Assembly: GCA_913057775.1 (NCBI GenBank)
Contig: CAJXOG010000014.1
Span: forward strand, 1 to 35,286
Length of the DNA stretch: 35,286 bases
Reading direction: 5' to 3'
Source: an uncultured Fodinibius sp.
GTDB lineage: Bacteria; Bacteroidota; Rhodothermia; Balneolales; Balneolaceae
Shown here in pieces: positions 8,864 to 18,314 of this stretch (positions are counted from its first letter, which is position 1; each line of letters opens with the position of its first letter). The notes under the pieces are model-generated. The model saw nothing but the letters and a program-made list of their open reading frames with translations. It had not been told where the DNA came from and made no database searches. The position numbers and the translations under genes were made by a program.

Positions 8864-9961
8864 TCAGCTAGCTAATGGTATCGTCTCTCCATTTTTATCG
8901 GATGATTCCATAATTGCCCGAACAATACGAATATCTCGTAATCCCTCTATACCCGGGACAATTGGATCCCGACCTTCTTTAATAGCAAGGGCTTCATTAT
9001 CCATTTGTCGCGCCTGCTGATGGTGCGGGTCGGGTGGTAGCTTAGTTCCATCGCTGGTCTCACCCTTAACGCCACTATAAGTTTGAAAGGGTTCTAGCTT
9101 ATACCAACCATCCGTACAATCCACATTTAGATAATTTGTTGATTTGCCAAAACTGGTTTCACCGACCGCTTTAACACCATCGGGGAATTCGAGTTCAAAT
9201 TCAGTAAACTCATCCACCTTGTTATAGATGTCGCGCTCCGACCACTGTTTTCCGCGCACTGCAATGGGCTCCATATTTGTGGAGTAGCGAGATGCATTAA
9301 TGGGATAAACCCCCATATCATACAGCGCTCCACCGCCAAGTTCCGCATCGCGGCGCCAGCTGTCCGCAGAATGATAACCATTATACCCGGCGCCGGTTTC
9401 AACATTCCGAACTGCGCCGTAGGTTTCCTGTTTCCCATAACGGATAATTTTTCGAGTATTGGGTTCGTGCTGCATGCGGTAGCCTATTGAAAGGGATACA
9501 TCATTTTTATTAGCTGCCTCAATAATTGACTGACATTCTTCTACGTTCATCGCCATCGGCTTTTCGCACCACACATGCTTACCGGCTTCTGCCCCGATGA
9601 TAGAATATTTGGCATGAAGACCCGGCGGCGTCACCACATAAATAATATCGATATCATCATTATCAGTAACTTCGTGCATATTCTTATAGTTATACACGTT
9701 ATCATCGGGAATATTATATCGCTTTTGCCAACGTGGTATTTTGTGGGGAGATCCCGTTACAATGCCACGCAGCTCGCAGTGTTCCGTTTTTTGCAAGCCG
9801 GGTGCCAGGCGACCGGTACTATAGCTGCCCAATCCCACCAGAGCCACTCCCAACTTTTCTTTCTCTTTGGATAACAGAATGTTGGGAAACCCCAAAGTGG
9901 CAGCAGTCAAACCCACTCCGGCAGTCTTGAGAAAGTCTTTCCTCGATATATTTTTAGCCAT
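8864..9961 (-). CDS. Tat-exported Gfo/Idh/MocA family oxidoreductase
   Basis: An NAD(P)-dependent oxidoreductase of the glucose-fructose oxidoreductase/inositol dehydrogenase type, 365 residues. A Rossmann start (VALVGLGSYS, about 39-48) is followed by VVTPPGLH and the family's CEKPMAMN motif, whose Lys is catalytic, and then by the GYRMQHEPN segment. The N-terminus carries a Tat-like signal, SRKDFLK, with Lys in place of the second Arg, then a hydrophobic stretch ending near residue 30, so it likely acts in the periplasm with its cofactor bound before export. The substrate is probably a sugar or sugar derivative, but nothing in the neighbourhood fixes it. The ATG at 9961 follows a purine-rich AGAGAG. 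It is convergent with the transporter gene. Confidence 0.9.
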   Translation of the reverse strand: MAKNISRKDFLKTAGVGLTAATLGFPNILLSKEKEKLGVALVGLGSYSTGRLAPGLQKTEHCELRGIVTGSPHKIPRWQKRYNIPDDNVYNYKNMHEVTDNDDIDIIYVVTPPGLHAKYSIIGAEAGKHVWCEKPMAMNVEECQSIIEAANKNDVSLSIGYRMQHEPNTRKIIRYGKQETYGAVRNVETGAGYNGYHSADSWRRDAELGGGALYDMGVYPINASRYSTNMEPIAVRGKQWSERDIYNKVDEFTEFELEFPDGVKAVGETSFGKSTNYLNVDCTDGWYKLEPFQTYSGVKGETSDGTKLPPDPHHQQARQMDNEALAIKEGRDPIVPGIEGLRDIRIVRAIMESSDKNGETIPLAS

Positions 9962-10023
9962 AAGCTCTCTGTTTATGCATTAGCTTGCAAAAGCCAAAAC
10001 GGAAATTTCTGCATTATCATTTA

Positions 10024-10059
10024 TTAAAACAGATTATTTTGATCCCCGGAAAGTTTAGG
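10024..10059 (-). pseudogene. Displaced remnant of the DUF72 3' end
   Basis: Read on the minus strand, this stretch encodes PKLSGDQNNLF and a stop. The true DUF72 gene ends in PKLPGDQSDLF and a stop at 10761-10726. The two 36-base stretches agree at 29 positions without gaps and end in the same frame. No longer match is visible on either side. The beta-barrel gene at 10095-10610 lies between the two copies, so this looks like the scar of a duplication or insertion. Confidence 0.6.
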
Positions 10060-10094
10060 TGAATAGCTAATACTTTTTTATAAGAAGTTCTTTT

Positions 10095-10610
10095 CTAAAA
10101 ACTATAGCCAAATGACAAATAAGGATAGTATGGTATGAAGCTGCCCTCACTGATTATTGGCGCAAAGCCGCCTCTAAACATAAATCCTCCATCAACAGGT
10201 TGAGAGCGGTACCCGAATACCATTGTCCCGATTATATTGGGATTTTCATCAAATAATGTGCCCCTTTCTTGTATGTTCAGGTATGTCGCCCCAAGGCCCA
10301 TTTCAAAATACTTGCCCTCATCTCCAAGCAAATAATTGATCATAGCCGGCATCGTAAAGAGGGAATTTCCATCAGCTGTGATAAGACTTACTCCAATTCG
10401 CCCTCCAAGTCCATCTAAGGTGTTTTGAAACCTGGTATCATAGTTAAAAGAATAGGTGACACCCGGACCCAAAATTTCGAAATAAATAGATTGGGCTCGA
10501 CTTCCCTGCTCACTAAAATTATTGCTTCTGTTTGGTGAATTATCCTGCGCTGTGGCGACTGTCGTAAGCAATAAAAAAATTACTGTATATAATACTGTCC
10601 GGGTTTTCAT
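10095..10610 (-). CDS. Small outer-membrane beta-barrel protein
   Basis: A 171-residue protein with a Sec signal peptide (hydrophobic about 5-19, ending TATAQ then D). The rest alternates short polar and aromatic/glycine strands (for example YFEMGLGATYLNIQ and GFMFRGGFAPII) and ends in a terminal Phe (YLSFGYSF), the usual outer-membrane assembly signal. About eight short strands fit. The exact family is not recognised and no enzymatic motif is seen. It lies between the DUF72 gene and a displaced DUF72 tail, so it may have arrived or been duplicated at this point. Confidence 0.75.
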   Translation of the reverse strand: MKTRTVLYTVIFLLLTTVATAQDNSPNRSNNFSEQGSRAQSIYFEILGPGVTYSFNYDTRFQNTLDGLGGRIGVSLITADGNSLFTMPAMINYLLGDEGKYFEMGLGATYLNIQERGTLFDENPNIIGTMVFGYRSQPVDGGFMFRGGFAPIISEGSFIPYYPYLSFGYSF

Positions 10611-10725
10611 AGGATGAAAATATATGTTATGGGTGAATATTTATAGCAGAAAAGATTATTATTCGTGATGCCTTCTTTAGATGAAGTTTCTATTCACCAA
10701 AAGGATAATAACCAAAAATAGCATT

Positions 10726-11616
10726 TCAAAACAAGTCACTTTGATCACCGGGAAGTTTAGGGGGCTCCAAATCTGTACCCAGTGCATCATTTAACTTATT
10801 TATAAAATAGGCCGCCAGCTCAGGAGATTTTCGCTCTTTATTCTGATGGACAAAAAAGTGGATGTTATCTAATCCTTGCTCATTCCATTGTTGCAGCCGA
10901 TCCACCCATTCATCAAGCCGGCTATAATCGGTTTCATGGTTAGCGCCCACATACCGAACAAAAGCTTCGTTATTTGTCAGTCGCATGTGCAGCAGATCGC
11001 GCCGACCGGCTGTATCCGTTATTAAGTTGGCAACATTATGTTCTTCTAAAAGCTGATAAAGCTCATTGGCCACTCCGGCATCATCGAACCAATCGTGATG
11101 CCGAAATTCTATAGCCAACGGTACACCCTGCGGCCAATATTCGACGAAGCTTGCTACACGGTCAAAATATTTGGACTTGAATTTACCGCGCAGCTGTAGA
11201 AATGTGGTGCCTAATTTCTCTTTAAAATGGACGATGCTATCATAAAAATTGTCGGTAGCTTCTTCAATTCCATTCAACCATTTCAAATGGCTGATATACC
11301 GATTTACCTTGGGAAAGAATTTGAAATTATCGGGCACCTTATTTCGCCAGGTTGCAATCTGATCTTTATCAAACGTATTATAAAATGTCGCATTGAGTTC
11401 AACCGAGTTGAAATTCTTGCCATAATATTCAAGTTCATCGCCTACGTCTTTGGGATAAAAATTCTTTAGATCTTTCTTGTTCCATTTTGCGCATCCCACA
11501 AATACATTCGGAATATCTAAACCACCATGAGTCGAAAGCACTTTTTTCGTTTCAGGATGATCTTCAGGTAGCGAAAGATTTTGGTCTGCAGGATTGTCAA
11601 CGCTTCCAAATTTCAT
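10726..11616 (-). CDS. DUF72 (YecE-like) protein
   Basis: The 296-residue protein belongs to the DUF72 family, a TIM-barrel-like group without a firmly assigned reaction. Typical features are VFVGCAKWNKKDLKNFYPKD at about 38-57, the FNSVELNATFYNT segment, FFPKVNRYISH, LGTTFLQLRGKF, and the AIEFRHHDWF block. The ATG at 11616 was chosen over a TTG at 11685, which would add an implausible leader. Its last eleven codons recur as a remnant at 10024-10059. The region upstream to the S41 gene (11617-11840) is AT-rich and shows no gene. Confidence 0.88.
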   Translation of the reverse strand: MKFGSVDNPADQNLSLPEDHPETKKVLSTHGGLDIPNVFVGCAKWNKKDLKNFYPKDVGDELEYYGKNFNSVELNATFYNTFDKDQIATWRNKVPDNFKFFPKVNRYISHLKWLNGIEEATDNFYDSIVHFKEKLGTTFLQLRGKFKSKYFDRVASFVEYWPQGVPLAIEFRHHDWFDDAGVANELYQLLEEHNVANLITDTAGRRDLLHMRLTNNEAFVRYVGANHETDYSRLDEWVDRLQQWNEQGLDNIHFFVHQNKERKSPELAAYFINKLNDALGTDLEPPKLPGDQSDLF

Positions 11617-11840
11617 AAACAGAATTAACGTATGTTGTAATTGTTGTAAATAAAATCGGAATATTTGGATTCGGATCGCCAACAATAGGTAGTCCCCAAA
11701 TTGGTTTAGTCCTAAATTTACGATCCCTGTATCATTTTGATATCATAATAAATATAGCATCTATTATTCTTTAATAGAAGGAACTTTTACTGGCCAGCAG
11801 GAATCAATAAAGGGGTGCATATTTTAACATTTTTGTTAAA

Positions 11841-11880
11841 CAGAAAAAGGGAATCAGCCTTACCGGGCTCATTCCCTTTA
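11841..11880 (-). terminator. Rho-independent terminator of the S41 peptidase gene
   Basis: A 14-bp stem with one mismatch (about 11847-11860 with 11867-11880) and a short loop, followed on the minus strand by a short T run. It begins 24 bases after the S41 stop. Confidence 0.8.
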
Positions 11881-11903
11881 GAAGCTTTCAGATCTCCCAC
11901 ATA

Positions 11904-13475
11904 TTAATTCTTATCTGCCGGCATCATAAAAGGCTCAATATGCATACCCTGCCTATGAGGCTTAAAGGTATCAAAACCGGAAGGTAGAGATACCTCTTCC
12001 ATCTTAATTTTTTGAGCATCTATCCGTTGTTTTTGTTGTTGTCCTGTTATTAGATCAATTGCTCGTGAAAATAGAGGCTCTTCCGGATTACCCAGCTCGG
12101 GTTTATTTAAAAGATTATCCACATTGATCTCATTAACACAATTATCATTAGGATCATCTGGACAACCACCACTTATATTGGGGTCATATGAAGCCGGTGC
12201 AAAGCCATTGGGATACGCATCCCCGTCAGCATTTACAATTTTTACTACAATAGGTTGTATCGCTTTCTTATGATCAGGATTAGCATCGTCACTATCCAAA
12301 TAAGGGGCAGAAGCATCATACAGCGTAAAAGACCCTTCATCTTTCCCTACTGTTTTTAGCCCTATATAGGTTACCTCTCTATGGGGCAGTAAGCTGTTAA
12401 TTACGGTCTCGCTGGCTGATGCTGTTCCCGAACTTGTCAACACATACACATTATCCAACGACAAGTTGTTCATTGGTTCTGAGTTCACAAAATTCCCTTC
12501 ATTATCTCGCTCAATTTCGCCCTCTTCATTTTCCAGCGGCACTTCATCTAAAAAGAATACCTCGCGGTTATTATTAGCAGCCCGTTTCTCATTGTATGAG
12601 AACTCTCCAAACGTTGTTGAGCTTCCGAGACCGGAAATCAAGCTTGTTAGCAATTGACTGGTTATAACTGATCCGCCACCGTTGTAGCGTAAATCCAATA
12701 CAAGCTCATCAACGCCCTGATTTTTAAAATCGGCAAATACGTCATTGAGGTCTTTATGAGAATTCGTTTGAAAAGAGTTGTACATGAGATACCCTATTTT
12801 TACGCCGCTGGTTTCCACCACCTTACTGGTAAGAATAGGATCTTCAATAACTTCCCGAGATTCCACTGTGACCGTTTTATCATCTACATATTGAACGCCA
12901 TCTCCTGAGGTATCAATCTTAGCCAGCGTTAAATCGTGGGCCGAATTGTTTGTCAGCAGGTCAAGATAATTATCTACCGTTATTGTTGTTCCATCTACTT
13001 TTGTAAACAAATCCAGTCGCTGGAGGTCGGCGTCATCTGCAGGAGAGCCCGGAATAATATAGCGAACATATCCTACTAACTCTTCTTGCTGAGAACTTTT
13101 ATAGTAGAACCCATAATTGAATCCCAATGCGGCATAGATACCATCCTGCTCGTCTTGGTATTCCTCATAATCATCGATAAAGAAGGAAAAATCATCATTA
13201 GGATGGCGCAGGGATTCGAATAACGCTTCGGCATCCGCAAAATCTTTTAGATAATCATTGAAGTCGGTGTCATTATCAAAATAATCATCTCCCAGCTCCG
13301 TAACATCCCCCTGCCAATAGTACCAATAGTTCATGGCATTCCATACAAACTGCTTTTCGTCAGACGCTTCTTCACCATTTTCATTTCCGGGATCCGGATC
13401 TGTTGGGCTTGAATCACTGCAACTAAAAAAGGTCACAGCCATTAATACAATCCAAATAAGTCGTAACTTTTTCAT
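11904..13475 (-). CDS. S41-family lipoprotein peptidase
   Basis: A 523-residue exported serine protease related to carboxy-terminal processing peptidases. A lipoprotein signal ends in TFFSC (Cys19), followed by a Pro/Asp-rich linker. An N-terminal helical cap (YWYYWQGDV) precedes a PDZ-like region (GYVRYIIPGSPADDADLQRLD, about 135-155). The S41 core has LVLDLRYNGGGS (258-269), the nucleophile block TSSGTASASE (about 347-356), and KTVGKDEG (374-381) whose second Lys should be the general base. It probably sits on a membrane facing the periplasm. The C-terminal 100 residues, rich in Asp and Asn with a Cys pair (GGCPDDPNDNC), are not recognised. It is divergent from the small lipoprotein at 13548. 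Confidence 0.9.
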   Translation of the reverse strand: MKKLRLIWIVLMAVTFFSCSDSSPTDPDPGNENGEEASDEKQFVWNAMNYWYYWQGDVTELGDDYFDNDTDFNDYLKDFADAEALFESLRHPNDDFSFFIDDYEEYQDEQDGIYAALGFNYGFYYKSSQQEELVGYVRYIIPGSPADDADLQRLDLFTKVDGTTITVDNYLDLLTNNSAHDLTLAKIDTSGDGVQYVDDKTVTVESREVIEDPILTSKVVETSGVKIGYLMYNSFQTNSHKDLNDVFADFKNQGVDELVLDLRYNGGGSVITSQLLTSLISGLGSSTTFGEFSYNEKRAANNNREVFFLDEVPLENEEGEIERDNEGNFVNSEPMNNLSLDNVYVLTSSGTASASETVINSLLPHREVTYIGLKTVGKDEGSFTLYDASAPYLDSDDANPDHKKAIQPIVVKIVNADGDAYPNGFAPASYDPNISGGCPDDPNDNCVNEINVDNLLNKPELGNPEEPLFSRAIDLITGQQQKQRIDAQKIKMEEVSLPSGFDTFKPHRQGMHIEPFMMPADKN

Positions 13476-13547
13476 AACTTTTTATACTATTTTGGCAAAA
13501 GAACTGTTTTTATATTCTATAACTAATATTTAGCTAAAAATATTTCA

Positions 13548-13973
13548 ATGAAATATCTAATAATTTTTTGCACTCCGCTTCTTGCTTTCTTTATGGGGTG
13601 CTCCTCTTCAGAAAATACAGCAAGTAACGATAATATCCAGATAATAAGTGCAAAAGTTAACGAATGGTCGGAGCCACCCGCTCAAAATTCTGATGTCCCT
13701 GAACGCGGAGCGGATTTATCCATTACTGTAGACGATTGGCCCAGCAATTATACACCCAGTCATATCATATACAATAAAAGAAAATCGTTATCAGCAGGAG
13801 TTACCGATACCGTAGATGGTCATCCCGTTATCACGGGTCGTATTATTCGTAGTTCATATCGGCTTCCAAAAACTTCTGAAACGGTTTCTATATCAAATCG
13901 GTTGGTATATAGCAACCAGGAAGGCGAGCAATTTTATATTGAAATCACTAATTGGAACTCCTCAAAAAATTAA
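13548..13973 (+). CDS. Small lipoprotein of unknown function
   Basis: A 141-residue protein with a lipoprotein signal peptide ending in FFMGC (Cys18). The mature part contains short strands and a Trp/Tyr-rich middle (DDWPSNYTPSHIIYN) but no family was recognised. It is divergent from the S41 gene with a 72-base shared promoter region, and followed 58 bases later by the hemolysin III gene on the same strand. Confidence 0.7.
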   Translation: MKYLIIFCTPLLAFFMGCSSSENTASNDNIQIISAKVNEWSEPPAQNSDVPERGADLSITVDDWPSNYTPSHIIYNKRKSLSAGVTDTVDGHPVITGRIIRSSYRLPKTSETVSISNRLVYSNQEGEQFYIEITNWNSSKN

Positions 13974-14031
13974 TCTCTTCCTATTCGTTGGGATCAGGCA
14001 ATTTAGTATCTTTGGATAGATTATTCACCTC

Positions 14032-14697
14032 ATGAAAAAACTATTGCAACACATCAGGGAACCTATAAATACCCTTACCCACGGGATGGGTGCTATTCTG
14101 GCTGTTATTGGATTAGCTATTCTTATCTATGAAGCCATTCAAGGTGGCTCCATCAGTCACCTTATTGCTTTTTCTATCTTTGGGCTTAGCATGATCCTAC
14201 TTTACACAGCAAGCTCTCTTTACCATGCCCTGCACGTCAAAAAAAAGACGCTGGAATTACTGCAAAAACTCGACCACAGCATGATCTATGTGCTCATTGC
14301 CGGGACTTACACCCCCATCTGCCTGCTAGTGCTCGAAGGAGGATGGAAATGGGGATTTTTTGCTACCATCTGGAGTCTGGCAATTATAGGCATCATTAAA
14401 AAATTTCTATGGATGAACGCTCCCCGCTGGCTTTCTACCCTGTTTTATTTGGGGATGGGCTGGCTGGCCGTCATCATATTTCCGACCCTGATGGAAAAAC
14501 TGCCACTGGCCTTTTTGGTATGGATCGGCGTAGGCGGCTTAGCTTACACGCTTGGAGCTGTGATTTATGGCATTAAAAAACCGAATCCCATTCCCAACTG
14601 GTTTGGGCACCACGAAATTTGGCACCTTTTTGTAATGGCCGGTACCTTTTCGCACTTCTGGGCCATTTATTATTACCTGCCCGGATATATGGGCTAA
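14032..14697 (+). CDS. Hemolysin III family membrane protein
   Basis: A 221-residue protein with about seven transmembrane helices, matching the hemolysin III/YqfA family, which is related to PAQR receptors. Conserved pieces are REPINTLTHGMGA (9-21), SSLYHA (62-67), the LDHSMIYVLIAGTYTP block (about 80-95) and the C-terminal HHEIWHLFVMAGTFSHF. The His and Ser/Asp residues of these motifs form the family's metal site. Despite the name, a haemolytic role is doubtful for most members; a lipid hydrolase or signalling role has been suggested for relatives. The weak hairpin at its end followed by seven T (14679-14707) could be a poor terminator. Confidence 0.92.
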   Translation: MKKLLQHIREPINTLTHGMGAILAVIGLAILIYEAIQGGSISHLIAFSIFGLSMILLYTASSLYHALHVKKKTLELLQKLDHSMIYVLIAGTYTPICLLVLEGGWKWGFFATIWSLAIIGIIKKFLWMNAPRWLSTLFYLGMGWLAVIIFPTLMEKLPLAFLVWIGVGGLAYTLGAVIYGIKKPNPIPNWFGHHEIWHLFVMAGTFSHFWAIYYYLPGYMG

Positions 14698-14814
14698 GTT
14701 GTTTTTTTATTCCAGTCTGGAAGAAGTAATTTATAATAAATGCTAATCCTTATATTTATGATTGTCTCCATCATTATTAGATTTAGCTATTGTAAATAAT
14801 CACTATTAGGAAGC

Positions 14815-17685
14815 ATGATACGTAAAGCACTATTACTTCTTTGTTTTCTATTTTTATTTTCTGCTTCTTCCTTTGCCCAGTTCTATCCCACACAACATCG
14901 GCCGCCAGATCAAAACTGGCAACAACTGAAAACCCCTCATTTCAAATTCATTTTCGCCGAAGAAAATGAGTCGCAAGCCTTTGAATTAGCACAACTGTTG
15001 GAATCTCAATATCCAAGCGTACAGGATGTTGTGGGCGGGGAACTCGATAATTTTCCCATCATCTTAAATAACTATAACGACCGTTCCAACGGCTTTGTAA
15101 CTCCTTTTAACTTCCGGTCGGAGATTGAACTCCCTCCTATCAAAGGCAAGTCACTGAATCCCCAAACGGGTAACTGGCTTGCAAATGTGGGTCCTCACGA
15201 GTTGGTTCACGCCCTGCAGTTTAGCAACCTGGGAGAGTACAATATACCCCGTTTCGTCAGCCTTTTTTCGCCCGACCTGGCGCGTATGTTTCATTCCGCT
15301 ATTCCCATGGGTATGCTTGAAGGAATTGCAGTTTATCATGAAACAAAAAATATTACTGATCACGGCGGCAGGGGCCATTATCCGTTTTTCACCAACCAGT
15401 TTGATGCAACTTTTAAGAGTGGGCAACGCTGGTCAATGGGTCAGCTGATGCAGACATCTAGCTATACCCGGCCGTTTGGTCGCCATTATATAGGCGGATA
15501 CGAATTTACCAATTGGCTGCACACTGAATACGGGGATGATATTACCCGCGATGCACTCGACTTCTATATGGATTTTCCCTTTCTGGGTTACGGCGTGGCC
15601 CTGCGTAATGCTACCGGACTATGGGCCGGACAACTTTATGATCGGTTCGAGGAATACCACGAAAATCAGCTTGCAGAAAATAAATCCAGTGCTCGTTTTA
15701 CAGAGCTTGATTTGCCGTACAAAGGAACCGAAATTCGGCGCCCAAAATGGCTGTCTGACTCCAAACTTATTTTTTACGGATCATTTTACAATGCCCGCTC
15801 TGGCTTTTATACCTATGATCTAACTAATAAAAAATTACACCGTCTGATTACCACAAATTCAGTTCGTGATTTTAGGTATGATCTGTCCAAGGATCGCACG
15901 CAGATGATCTTCAGCTATTACAAAACTGATTCGATTTTTGACAATACAGCCAAAACCGAATTAGTGCAGTACAATTTTAATACCCACAAGAAAGAGCAGT
16001 TAACCAAAAATGGTCGGTTGTATGCTCCGGCCTTTCATGGGGATCAGCTTTTTGCCCTTAAATCTTCTCCGGCGGGTTCGAAGGTGGTTACACTGGATTA
16101 CTCCAACTACAGTGAAGAGAAAGAGGTTTTTTCGGCGCCGAATCACGAGATTAAAGCCGTAGCAACTCACCCAGACCACGGGCAACTCGCTATTGTATCC
16201 AACAAAAATGGCCAGCAAGCACTGTGGATTACCGAAGGCAATACCATTGCCGAGCAGTTGAAAGGGAAGCCCGTTTTGGCATTCGAAGATGGATCTGTTT
16301 TTGACCCGGAATGGCACCCAAAAGATGATAAGCTGTTGTTCAGCGCTGATTTTTCTGGCACAATGCAACTTTATGAATATGATCTGTCGGAGGGACAAGT
16401 TCTGCAAATAACCGATTCTAAGTTTAATGCTTTTGAAGGGGGCTACAGTCCCGATGGAAATCGGATTGCATTTGTACGACAAGAAAATAATAAACGTTTG
16501 CCGGCTGTGTTGGAGAGAACGGCATTTTTAAACAAACCGGTAAAGGAGAAGCTATGGCAAAAGCAGCGTGCACAAGCAGCTATTGGATTTGCGGATATAA
16601 TTACTGATTCAGTTGCACAAGCCTCGACAAATTGGCAAAGAGACTCTTATTCATCGGGGATGGGCTGGCTTAAGCCACGTACCGTCTTGCCGTTTGTAGA
16701 GAACGTATCGAATCTGGATGAATATCAGGCCGGTATTTCACTGCACAGTGTCAATACATTGTCGACGCAGTCTTACTCGGCAGACCTCTCTTATTTTAAA
16801 ACCCGCGGTTGGTACGATATTACGTATCGAAATAAAACATTTTATCCCGGGTTTAGGCTTCGTGCATTTAATGAGCCTTCGTACCGATCTGCTTCGGGCA
16901 TAGGGATATTGGGCAGGCAGGAGCGAAGCTTGGCGTTGAGTGTACCGTTGCAGTTAGATCTGAATCAAAACATCTACAGCACTTCGTTTTTTATAGAGCC
17001 TGAGATTCGTCGCTCCCAGCTTCGCTTTTTTGATGCAGATTTTCACAATTCGATCTCTGACTTTTCCAACATTACAACTGGTAATATCTATGCGCAATTT
17101 AATTATCGTCTGCAACAAAATATTCGGGACGTCCAACCCAATACGGGCCTTATTTTGTTTTCGGAAGTTGAACATTATTTGACGGGGGATGAACTTACGT
17201 TCGGAGTTTCAAATAATGAAATTACTTTTTCATCTCCGTCCGCAACCGCTCTCAGGGGCGGTATCTACGGTTTTGTTGCTCCGTTAAAACGGTGGAATCA
17301 ATCGCTTAGAGTCGGAGTGCGTGGACTCACCCAATCAGGACTACTTTTTGATAATCAGTCTATGGTTTCAGACGGATTTTCTGAGCTTGTTTATCCCAAT
17401 TCGCAAAATCTTTTAAGCTTTGATACACGCTATACCATTCCACTTTTCTATGTTGATGACGGAGGATTGTTGCTTCCGTTATATTTGAGCAATATCTACT
17501 TAGTCACTTTTTCCAATACAGTTACCGATCCCACGTTCTCTAATTGGTATGATGATTCCCGTACTGTATTTGGTATCGGGGTGCGAACTAGCTTTCAACT
17601 TTCTAATCTAAGATTCAACATCGGCGTTGGTTTTGGATATGAACCCACTCGTAAACAGACTCAATTTTTTATAGGAAACTTTTAG
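14815..17685 (+). CDS. Exported gluzincin-like protease, beta-propeller and outer-membrane barrel
   Basis: A 956-residue protein that appears to contain three parts. After a Sec signal peptide (cleavage near FAQ, residue 22) comes a domain with a zinc-protease signature: PHELVH (HExxH, His128, Glu129, His132) followed by MLEGIAVYHE, where Glu169 would be the third ligand as in gluzincins. Residues about 290-540 repeat TolB/WD40-like strands (RPKWLSDSKLIFYG, DPEWHPKDDKLLFSA, GGYSPDGNRIAFVR), consistent with a beta-propeller. The last 300 residues alternate hydrophobic beta strands and end in a terminal Phe, resembling a surface-antigen-type barrel. It is probably anchored in the outer membrane; substrate unknown. 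A purine-rich TTAGGAAGC precedes the ATG. Confidence 0.82.
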   Translation: MIRKALLLLCFLFLFSASSFAQFYPTQHRPPDQNWQQLKTPHFKFIFAEENESQAFELAQLLESQYPSVQDVVGGELDNFPIILNNYNDRSNGFVTPFNFRSEIELPPIKGKSLNPQTGNWLANVGPHELVHALQFSNLGEYNIPRFVSLFSPDLARMFHSAIPMGMLEGIAVYHETKNITDHGGRGHYPFFTNQFDATFKSGQRWSMGQLMQTSSYTRPFGRHYIGGYEFTNWLHTEYGDDITRDALDFYMDFPFLGYGVALRNATGLWAGQLYDRFEEYHENQLAENKSSARFTELDLPYKGTEIRRPKWLSDSKLIFYGSFYNARSGFYTYDLTNKKLHRLITTNSVRDFRYDLSKDRTQMIFSYYKTDSIFDNTAKTELVQYNFNTHKKEQLTKNGRLYAPAFHGDQLFALKSSPAGSKVVTLDYSNYSEEKEVFSAPNHEIKAVATHPDHGQLAIVSNKNGQQALWITEGNTIAEQLKGKPVLAFEDGSVFDPEWHPKDDKLLFSADFSGTMQLYEYDLSEGQVLQITDSKFNAFEGGYSPDGNRIAFVRQENNKRLPAVLERTAFLNKPVKEKLWQKQRAQAAIGFADIITDSVAQASTNWQRDSYSSGMGWLKPRTVLPFVENVSNLDEYQAGISLHSVNTLSTQSYSADLSYFKTRGWYDITYRNKTFYPGFRLRAFNEPSYRSASGIGILGRQERSLALSVPLQLDLNQNIYSTSFFIEPEIRRSQLRFFDADFHNSISDFSNITTGNIYAQFNYRLQQNIRDVQPNTGLILFSEVEHYLTGDELTFGVSNNEITFSSPSATALRGGIYGFVAPLKRWNQSLRVGVRGLTQSGLLFDNQSMVSDGFSELVYPNSQNLLSFDTRYTIPLFYVDDGGLLLPLYLSNIYLVTFSNTVTDPTFSNWYDDSRTVFGIGVRTSFQLSNLRFNIGVGFGYEPTRKQTQFFIGNF

Positions 17686-17724
17686 TTATATACTTACCTC
17701 ATAATTTCAGTTTACCAATATTTC

Positions 17725-18309
17725 ATGAAGCTACTATTTTCTCTTTTCCGAAAAACTATTCCAACTGTCTTGGTCAGTATTTTACTCTTTTCCGGATGTG
17801 TAGAGCCGGAGCCGCAAGAACCTGATCCCGATCGAAGAAAAAGTCCCATTGCGATTGCCCAAGCAACCCATGAACCAAGTAATACGTATATCAAAATTGT
17901 CTATGGGCAACCCTATAAAAACGATCGCCAAATTTTTGGTGAGCTGGTACCTTACAATGAGGTATGGAGAACGGGTGCCAATGAAGCAACTGAACTGACA
18001 GTCACTAAAGAAATCAGCTTTGGCAGTAAGTTACTTGATGCCGGAACCTATGCACTATTCAGTATTCCAAAAGAAGATGGGAACTGGACGATTATCCTCA
18101 ACAGTGCATTAGGTCAATGGGGTGCTTTTGACTACGATTCCACCCACGATGTTTTTCGAGTTGATATTCCTTCCCAATCCACAGATAAAATAACCGAAGC
18201 CTTTACTATTCGTTTCTCCGAGATCCAGGAAGATTCTACCAACATTATTATGGAATGGAATCAGACGGAGATTAAAATACCGGTCAAATTTACCGCTTCA
18301 GACGAATAA
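17725..18309 (+). CDS. DUF2911 lipoprotein
   Basis: A 194-residue lipoprotein (signal ending LLFSGC, Cys25, then an acidic Pro-rich linker). The body matches DUF2911: IKIVYGQPYKNDRQIFGELV at about 56-75, then YNEVWRTGANEATEL, and GTYALFSIPKEDGNWTIILN. The function of the domain is unknown. It follows the metalloprotease/propeller gene by 39 bases on the same strand, so co-transcription is plausible, and ends five bases before a convergent gene. Confidence 0.88.
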   Translation: MKLLFSLFRKTIPTVLVSILLFSGCVEPEPQEPDPDRRKSPIAIAQATHEPSNTYIKIVYGQPYKNDRQIFGELVPYNEVWRTGANEATELTVTKEISFGSKLLDAGTYALFSIPKEDGNWTIILNSALGQWGAFDYDSTHDVFRVDIPSQSTDKITEAFTIRFSEIQEDSTNIIMEWNQTEIKIPVKFTASDE

Positions 18310-18314
18310 ATATA

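Noticed and set aside
14679-14707. A terminator after the hemolysin III gene
   Set aside because: The GCCC/GGGC stem is only four pairs and lies partly inside the gene, so the evidence is too weak to list as a feature.
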